The translations under genes were made by a program, and so were the position numbers. A model generated the notes under the pieces. That model had not been told where the DNA came from, searched no databases, and saw only the letters and a list, made by a program, of their open reading frames with translations. Positions 59,772-64,000 of a stretch of 64,000 nt of DNA are shown here, piece by piece; within the stretch, counting starts at the first letter, position 1, and each line of letters begins with the position of its first letter. Origin of the DNA: JBGSYJ01 sp041750915 (GTDB taxonomy: Bacteria; Acidobacteriota; Thermoanaerobaculia; Gp7-AA8); the NCBI GenBank assembly GCA_041750915.1, contig JBGSYJ010000069.1, positions 59,385-123,384 on the forward strand, written 5' to 3'.

Positions 59772-60353
59772 ATGGAGGCTGGATTGAGGCGATCCCTTGT
59801 AGTGCTCGTAGCTTTGATGGTGGGAAGTGTCGCGGCGTGTCGGGGGGAGCAGGCGGAACCCGCCCCGACTTCGCAGGAGTCGGGTGTCACGCAATCAGCG
59901 CCCGCGGATGGTGCTGTCGAAGGATTTGCAGTTGGCGGCCGCATGCCCGCCTACGCAGCCACCACGCTCGACGGCCGTCCGTTCAATCTGACGAAAGACA
60001 AGGTCGTCCTGGTGAACATCTGGGCCACCTGGTGCGGGCCGTGTCGGGTGGAGATTCCCGAGCTTCAGGTTCTTCACGACAAGTATGGTGCTCGAGGTTT
60101 CGAGGTCATTGGAGTCAGCATCGATGACCCGGGGAGCGATGCGGTCGTTCGCGACTACGTGCGGGAACAGAAGATGACCTATCCGGTCGTGCTCGATCCG
60201 CAGGGGAGGATCGCGGACCTTTTTCAGACGACTGTGATTCCGACGTCGGCGCTGATCGACCGGAGCGGAACCATTCGTTGGATACATCGTGGAATTGTCA
60301 GGGCAGCGGATCCCGCGTTACTCGCGGCGATGGATACGGCCATCGGAGGCTGA
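59772..60353 (+). CDS. TlpA-like thioredoxin-family lipoprotein
   Basis: A 193-residue periplasmic thioredoxin-fold protein. The signal LRRSLVVLVALMVGSVAAC has a lipobox cysteine, followed by a Glu/Pro/Thr linker. The catalytic site is NIWATWCGPCRVEIPELQ, the TlpA/ResA signature, and VIPTSALIDRSG holds the cis-proline. It likely reduces disulphides in the periplasm or serves cytochrome c maturation. The start is uncertain: ATG 59772 fits the signal length, ATG 59739 lies within the repeat end, and a TTG a few codons inside has GGAGG nearby. Confidence 0.88.
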   Translation: MEAGLRRSLVVLVALMVGSVAACRGEQAEPAPTSQESGVTQSAPADGAVEGFAVGGRMPAYAATTLDGRPFNLTKDKVVLVNIWATWCGPCRVEIPELQVLHDKYGARGFEVIGVSIDDPGSDAVVRDYVREQKMTYPVVLDPQGRIADLFQTTVIPTSALIDRSGTIRWIHRGIVRAADPALLAAMDTAIGG

Positions 60354-60360
60354 CGAAGAG

Positions 60361-60552
60361 TCAGCGCTGTCGTCGATCGGGGGTGTCGCGTGCCACCTTG
60401 CGGCGTTCTCGCTGCCGTTCGATGAACTGCTTGATTGGCTCGGTCACATTGCGTGCGATTGCTGCCAGCAGCACTTTCATTGGAAGAAATGCCAAGAGAA
60501 GGCCGAGTGCAAGCGCGGCGAGGATGACGAGAACGGTCGCTAGGGTGGTCAT
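60361..60552 (-). CDS. Small single-span membrane protein
   Basis: A 63-residue protein: one hydrophobic segment (LATVLVILAALALGLLLAFLP) followed by a basic, helical tail (KQFIERQRERRKVARD). No family is recognised. It is convergent with the TlpA-like gene and could be a real small membrane protein; the coding evidence is the clean frame and amphipathic tail only. Confidence 0.45.
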   Translation of the reverse strand: MTTLATVLVILAALALGLLLAFLPMKVLLAAIARNVTEPIKQFIERQRERRKVARDTPDRRQR

Positions 60553-60616
60553 TTGCTGAGACAGACGAAGCAAGAATTGGACCGAATCGAGATTCGATGT
60601 CGTCGAGACAAGGCAC

Positions 60617-60634
60617 TAAGTGTCATCCTGAGAG
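60617..60634. repeat. Isolated arm of the family A repeat
   Basis: AGTGTCATCCTGAGAGG is one outer arm of family A without its partner, directly upstream of the SDR stop. Confidence 0.45.
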
Positions 60635-60665
60635 GTTGTGAATTAATCGCGCGACACTTGCTCGA

Positions 60666-61433
60666 TCAGTGGAACCACGATCCGCCGTTCACATCGATCG
60701 TCGTTCCGTTCAGATAGTCCCCCATCGACGACGAGAGGAACAGGATTGCCGCCGCGACGTCGGCGGGAGTGCCGACCCTTCCGAGGGGAATCTGGGCTTC
60801 GATGTCGCTTCTGTGTTGTTCGATCTCGGACCGCGCCATTTCGGTGTCGATGAAGCCGGGAGCGACGCAACTGCTGACGATATTCCATGGCCCGCACGCG
60901 CGAGCGATGCTGCGAGTGAGGTTCACGAGCGCAGCCTTCGAAGCGCCATAGTCGGCAAACTCAGTCTCCCCCCGAAATGCTGCCCGTGAGGCTACGTTGA
61001 TAATCTTGCCTCCGCCCTGTTTCCGCATCTGCCGAATCGCCAGAAATGAGGCGTTCGCTGCTCCGAAGACGTTCAGGTCGAACGTACGCCGCCATCCGCG
61101 TTGCCATTTCTCGTAATCGTCGCTGTCGAATCGGTTCAGCTCGAACGTCGCGGCGTTGTTGACCAGGATATCTACGCGGCCGAACTGTGAGATTGCAGTT
61201 TCGATCAGGCGTTGCACATCGGCGGGTTCGCTGATGTCTGCCTTGACCACGAGCGCATGTTCCCGGCCGATGGACTCGGCGAGCTCCGATGCTGGTTCGG
61301 AGCTGTCCCGATGATTGATCACGACGGATGCGCCTGCGCGAGCGAGCATCAACGCCGTTTCGTGTCCAATCCCTCGAGATGCTCCTGTGATGAGTGCCAC
61401 TCTACCGCTGAGGTCGAGGCTTTCCGAGCTCAT
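60666..61433 (-). CDS. SDR-family oxidoreductase
   Basis: A 255-residue short-chain dehydrogenase. Cofactor loop TGASRGIG, NNAAT, catalytic Ser in INVASRAAF and Tyr/Lys in YGASKAAL; SVVINHRD after the second strand suggests NADP(H). It resembles 3-oxoacyl-ACP reductases (FabG-like), but sits alone, so the substrate is open. The start ATG 61433 has AAAGG five bases upstream, better than GTG 61439. It is divergent from the glutaredoxin gene. Confidence 0.92.
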   Translation of the reverse strand: MSSESLDLSGRVALITGASRGIGHETALMLARAGASVVINHRDSSEPASELAESIGREHALVVKADISEPADVQRLIETAISQFGRVDILVNNAATFELNRFDSDDYEKWQRGWRRTFDLNVFGAANASFLAIRQMRKQGGGKIINVASRAAFRGETEFADYGASKAALVNLTRSIARACGPWNIVSSCVAPGFIDTEMARSEIEQHRSDIEAQIPLGRVGTPADVAAAILFLSSSMGDYLNGTTIDVNGGSWFH

Positions 61434-61500
61434 ATTCACCTTTCATTCGTTGAGTTTTATCGAGGAGTTTTGAACGTGCTTATTCGTTACACTACTGAAC

Positions 61501-61788
61501 ATGTACGATGCGGCCGCCCAAGTCGAGGTCCTCATTTACTCGCGTCCGAACTGCTGTCTCTGTGACGAGGCGAAGCTGCTGATATCCGGGGTGGCACACC
61601 GTCTGAGTCTGCCCATATCCATCGCAGAAGTCGATATTGACCGGGACCCGGAGCTGTGTGCCATGTTCTCTGATCAGGTACCGGTCATCTTCGTTGGCGG
61701 GAAGAAGGCGTTCAAATATCGGGTCGTCGAATCCGAGTTTGTGCAACGGGTCGAGCGGGCGCTGAGTTCGCAGGAGATCGGTCGATGA
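61501..61788 (+). CDS. Glutaredoxin-family (DUF836-like) protein
   Basis: A 95-residue thioredoxin-fold protein: EVLIYSRPNCCLCDEAKLLI with a C-x2-C-type site (CCLC), SIAEVDIDRDPEL and VPVIFVGGKKAF. This matches the small glutaredoxin-like proteins of the YP_DUF836 group. Its last bases overlap the start of the next gene (ATGA), so the two form an operon. Partner and target are unknown. Confidence 0.88.
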   Translation: MYDAAAQVEVLIYSRPNCCLCDEAKLLISGVAHRLSLPISIAEVDIDRDPELCAMFSDQVPVIFVGGKKAFKYRVVESEFVQRVERALSSQEIGR

Positions 61789-62261
61789 GCGCGCCGGATC
61801 TCGTTCGGGAAGAGCGCGTGCCGCTCCGCGACATCGCGGAGAATGCCGCCGACCTGATCGAGCTCTATGGAGGCCGGGTCACAGATTCATCGGACCACGA
61901 GCTGCGGTTCACGCTCCCACAACGCCGAGGCGCTGCGGCATCGGGAGCGGTGGAGTCTGTACTGAGCTGGGTGGAAGACACGCCCGGCGAAGGGACCGTC
62001 ACTGTTTCAGCGGAAGAACACGTTGCGCCTCCCACGTTTCAACGCGTTGCAATTCTCATCGTCGGTGTGATCGGTGCGTTTCTCTGGCTGCTCTGGCCGT
62101 TCTTCCCGAATATCGGGCCTCTGGCCTTCATTGGGGCGGTTGCTGCCTTCGCAACCTATCTGCTGACGCTTCGCACCCCCACGGGGAGCGCCGCAGATTT
62201 CCTCCAGAAACTCGCTCGGAGCCAGCGGGAGATCGCGATGGAAATCGATCAGGAACCCTGA
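61785..62261 (+). CDS. Two-span membrane protein of unknown function
   Basis: A 158-residue protein: a soluble N-terminal part of ~85 residues (ELRFTLPQRRGAAASGAVES, VTVSAEEHVAPP), then two membrane segments (VAILIVGVIGAFLWLLWPFF, PLAFIGAVAAFATYLLTL) and a short basic tail. No family is recognised. It is translationally coupled to the glutaredoxin-like gene (four-base overlap) and probably works with it. Confidence 0.65.
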   Translation: MSAPDLVREERVPLRDIAENAADLIELYGGRVTDSSDHELRFTLPQRRGAAASGAVESVLSWVEDTPGEGTVTVSAEEHVAPPTFQRVAILIVGVIGAFLWLLWPFFPNIGPLAFIGAVAAFATYLLTLRTPTGSAADFLQKLARSQREIAMEIDQEP

Positions 62262-62295
62262 GAGAGCTCAAGAGGCGATAGCCCTACGGAGAAGT

Positions 62296-62382
62296 TGTCA
62301 TCCTGAGCGAAGCGAAGGATCCCCTTATTTCTTGCGCAAGAGCGAGTCCTGAGGGGATCCGTCGCTTCGCTCAGGATGACAC
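62296..62382. repeat. Family A ~88-bp palindromic repeat, copy 5
   Basis: TTGTCATCCTGAGCGAAG and its inverse GATGACAC, with GGATCCCC/GGGGATCC inside. It lies between two convergent genes. Confidence 0.85.
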
Positions 62383-62417
62383 GCGGTCCTTCGCGGAGTT
62401 GCCTGAATCCGTTGCGC

Positions 62418-63599
62418 TCACAGCCGATCCGTCAAAATCGTTTTCGCGATCGTGGCCAGCTGCATGTTCGACGTGCCTTCGTAGATCTGGCCAATCTTCG
62501 AGTCGCGCCAGTACTTCTCTACCGGGTACTCCTTCGTGTAGCCGTTCCCGCCGAATATATCGACACTCACAGACGTCACGCGCTCGCAGACCTGGGACGA
62601 GAACAGCTTTGCCATCGCCGCCTCGCGGAGGAAAGGCAGCCCCGCGTCCTTCAGACGCGCTGCGTTGTAAACCATCAGGCGCGCGGCTTCGAGTTCCGTT
62701 GCAGCCTGCGCGATCTGAAACTGCAGCCCCTGGAACTCGGAGATCGGCTTGCCGAACTGCTTCCGTTCCTTCGAGTAGGCGATCGCATGTTCGAGCGCAC
62801 CACGGGCAATGCCGATCATCTGTGCCCCGATGCCGATGCGGCCTTCGTTCAATGTCTCGATCGCGATCTTGTAGCCTTTTCCGATCTCGCCCAGAACATT
62901 CTCCTTCGGGATGCGACACTCCTCGAAAACCAGCTCGCACGTCGAGGAAGCTCGGATGCCGGTCTTGTCCTCCTTCTTGCCGATCCGGAAACCGGGGAAA
63001 TCGCGCTCGACGACGAACGCGGTAATTCCTTTGTAGCCGGCGTCGGGATTCGCATTCGCGAAGACGATGAACAGGCCTGCCTCCGCAGCGTTCGTGATCC
63101 AGAGCTTCTGCCCGTTGAGGAGCCAGTGATCGTCCTTCTCTTCTGCACGGCAGGAGAGCGCGAAAGCATCCGAGCCCGAGCCCGCCTCCGACAGCGCGTA
63201 AGCTCCTACGGTGCCGGAAGTCAGCATGTTGAGGTACTTCGATTTGAGGTCGTCGTTTCCCCAGCGAATCAGGGCGTTGTTCACCAGGGTGTTCTGGACA
63301 TCCACGAGCACGCCGCAGGAAGCGTCGACGTGGGAGAGCTCCTCGACGACGAGCACGGCGTTGAAAAATGTCGAGCCGGCACCGCCGAACTGCTCGGGAA
63401 CTTCCACGCCCATGATGCCGAGCTCAAAAAAGCTCTCGATCAATCCTTTGTCCATTGTGGCGTCACGGTCCATCTGATGCACGAGCGGGCGGATCTTCTC
63501 AATTGCGAACTCCCGAACGCTCTGCTGAAACATCTGTTCCTCCTCGGAAAGGGAGGTGAGGGGAGATCCGGTCGCGAGTTCCGTGGTTTCAGTCGTCAT
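62418..63599 (-). CDS. Acyl-CoA dehydrogenase (short/branched-chain type)
   Basis: A 393-residue FAD-dependent dehydrogenase. Marks: AYALSEAGSGSDA (FAD and substrate binding), WITNAAEAGLFIVFAN, GKGYKIAIETLNEGRIGIG, QFGKPISEFQGLQFQIA and the catalytic Glu in GQIYEGTSNMQL. Length and blocks match the short/branched-chain subgroup (ACADSB-like), so it likely acts in branched-chain amino acid or short fatty-acid degradation. The start ATG 63599 is favoured; earlier in-frame codons lack similarity. The electron acceptor would be ETF, not encoded here. Confidence 0.94.
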   Translation of the reverse strand: MTTETTELATGSPLTSLSEEEQMFQQSVREFAIEKIRPLVHQMDRDATMDKGLIESFFELGIMGVEVPEQFGGAGSTFFNAVLVVEELSHVDASCGVLVDVQNTLVNNALIRWGNDDLKSKYLNMLTSGTVGAYALSEAGSGSDAFALSCRAEEKDDHWLLNGQKLWITNAAEAGLFIVFANANPDAGYKGITAFVVERDFPGFRIGKKEDKTGIRASSTCELVFEECRIPKENVLGEIGKGYKIAIETLNEGRIGIGAQMIGIARGALEHAIAYSKERKQFGKPISEFQGLQFQIAQAATELEAARLMVYNAARLKDAGLPFLREAAMAKLFSSQVCERVTSVSVDIFGGNGYTKEYPVEKYWRDSKIGQIYEGTSNMQLATIAKTILTDRL

Positions 63600-63746
63600 T
63601 TGCTGCCTCCAGCGGGCTTTGTTGTAGCGTTGGGATGGTAGCCGGTCGATTGGATCCGACAGCATTCTTCGTATCACATTCAGGGCGGGAAGGAAACGTT
63701 TCGGCCTCGGTTCTGTTCGTGATAAACGTCAGTTGACCCGAATCGT

Positions 63747-63835
63747 GCCCCGGTGGCGGAATTGGTAGACGCACAGGACTTAAAATCCTGAGTCGCGTAA
63801 GCGGCGTGCCGGTTCGACCCCGGCCCGGGGCACCA
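63747..63835 (+). tRNA. tRNA-Leu (anticodon TAA)
   Basis: Acceptor GCCCCGG pairs with CCGGGGC; A73, CCA encoded. Anticodon loop with TAA (ACTTAAAAT). A class II long variable arm (AGTCGCGTAAGCGGC) is present. T-loop GGTTCGACCCC. Confidence 0.95.
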
Positions 63836-63862
63836 TCGGCCATGCACAGAGGCGCCCAGCCG

Positions 63863-64000
63863 TCAGCGCGCGGGAATCATCTTGAGCGCGCGGAACAGCT
63901 GATAGGTCACAGGGTCGTAGACCTGCTGCTCAATGAACACGGTCTGGAAAATCCATAGCTCCGCAATGCCATTTCCGATCACGAGCAGAATCAGAATCGT
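63863..64000 (-). CDS. Membrane protein, C-terminal part only
   Basis: 45 codons before a TGA at 63863-63865, open at the window edge. The residues ILILLVIGNGIAELWIF form a membrane segment, then QTVFIEQQVYDPVTYQLFRALK and a short basic end. No family can be named from this fragment. Confidence 0.55.
   Translation of the reverse strand, partial: TILILLVIGNGIAELWIFQTVFIEQQVYDPVTYQLFRALKMIPAR

Noticed and set aside
62376..63641. 421-codon open frame antisense to the acyl-CoA dehydrogenase gene
   Set aside because: The opposite strand encodes a full, motif-complete enzyme; the shadow has Arg/Leu-rich composition and no family features.

Overview
The window reads as chromosomal DNA of a high-GC, Gram-negative, didermic bacterium. 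The best guess is an Acidobacteriota-type lineage. That rests on eukaryote-like Ser/Thr kinase signalling, an actinobacterial-style fused 2-oxoglutarate dehydrogenase (Kgd), many small palindromic intergenic repeats and several lipoproteins. The assignment is inference, because there is no rRNA or other marker to settle it. Genes are mostly housekeeping, in short operons on both strands. No phage, integrase, IS transposase or CRISPR array was seen.

Layout. 0-9 kb: the tail of a SpoIIE/PP2C-type phosphatase, a DUF559 nuclease gene inside a unit bounded by 50-bp inverted repeats, then a 1879-residue protein joining a Ser/Thr kinase, an AAA ATPase, TPR-like helices and two oligopeptide-binding-protein domains, followed by an alpha/beta hydrolase, ArfB and a CPBP membrane protease. 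9-13 kb: a radical SAM/SPASM protein, a PIG-L-like deacetylase and a glycosyltransferase with a coiled-coil tail, probably a small glycan or surface-modification group. 13-26 kb: SWIM-SNF2 helicase, ClC channel with CBS domains, DUF4920 protein, nucleotidyltransferase, S10 carboxypeptidase, a very large PAS/GAF/GGDEF/EAL protein and an M50 protease. 26-34 kb: a ureohydrolase, then a minus-strand run PAP2 - Kgd - conserved 172-residue protein - TerB-like protein, and a double GNAT. 34-44 kb: PCYCGC-type lipoprotein, TrxC plus AI-2E transporter, a RiPP-leader-like peptide, a glycine-zipper protein, a kelch-repeat protein and a deoC - aldehyde dehydrogenase - half aldehyde dehydrogenase operon. 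44-54 kb: metG, tRNA-Asp, rfbC, stomatin/NfeD pair, ABC exporter pair, degenerate receiver, tRNA-Val, Usp, lipoprotein, YbjN-like protein, RlmI-like methyltransferase. 55-64 kb: PilB/GspE ATPase, tRNA-Arg, prs, rplY (without the usual pth), a deleted copy of the DUF559 unit, TlpA-like lipoprotein, SDR, glutaredoxin, acyl-CoA dehydrogenase, tRNA-Leu and a truncated membrane protein.

The intergenic DNA is unusually structured. At least five repeat families are present: (A) an ~88-bp palindrome found five times, with variants and fragments; (B) a long inverted repeat centred on CTTAAG, split in both copies by a different repeat; (C) a ~197-bp three-hairpin element in two opposite copies; (D/E/F) tandem heptamers (TGAGTTG-, AGTAGAC- and CAGAATT-type), usually as two inverted arms around a spacer; and the DUF559 unit with its internally deleted, MITE-like derivative. 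The most unusual protein is the kinase-AAA-double SBP fusion. The most unusual DNA features are the DUF559 unit pair and the nested or heptameric repeats.
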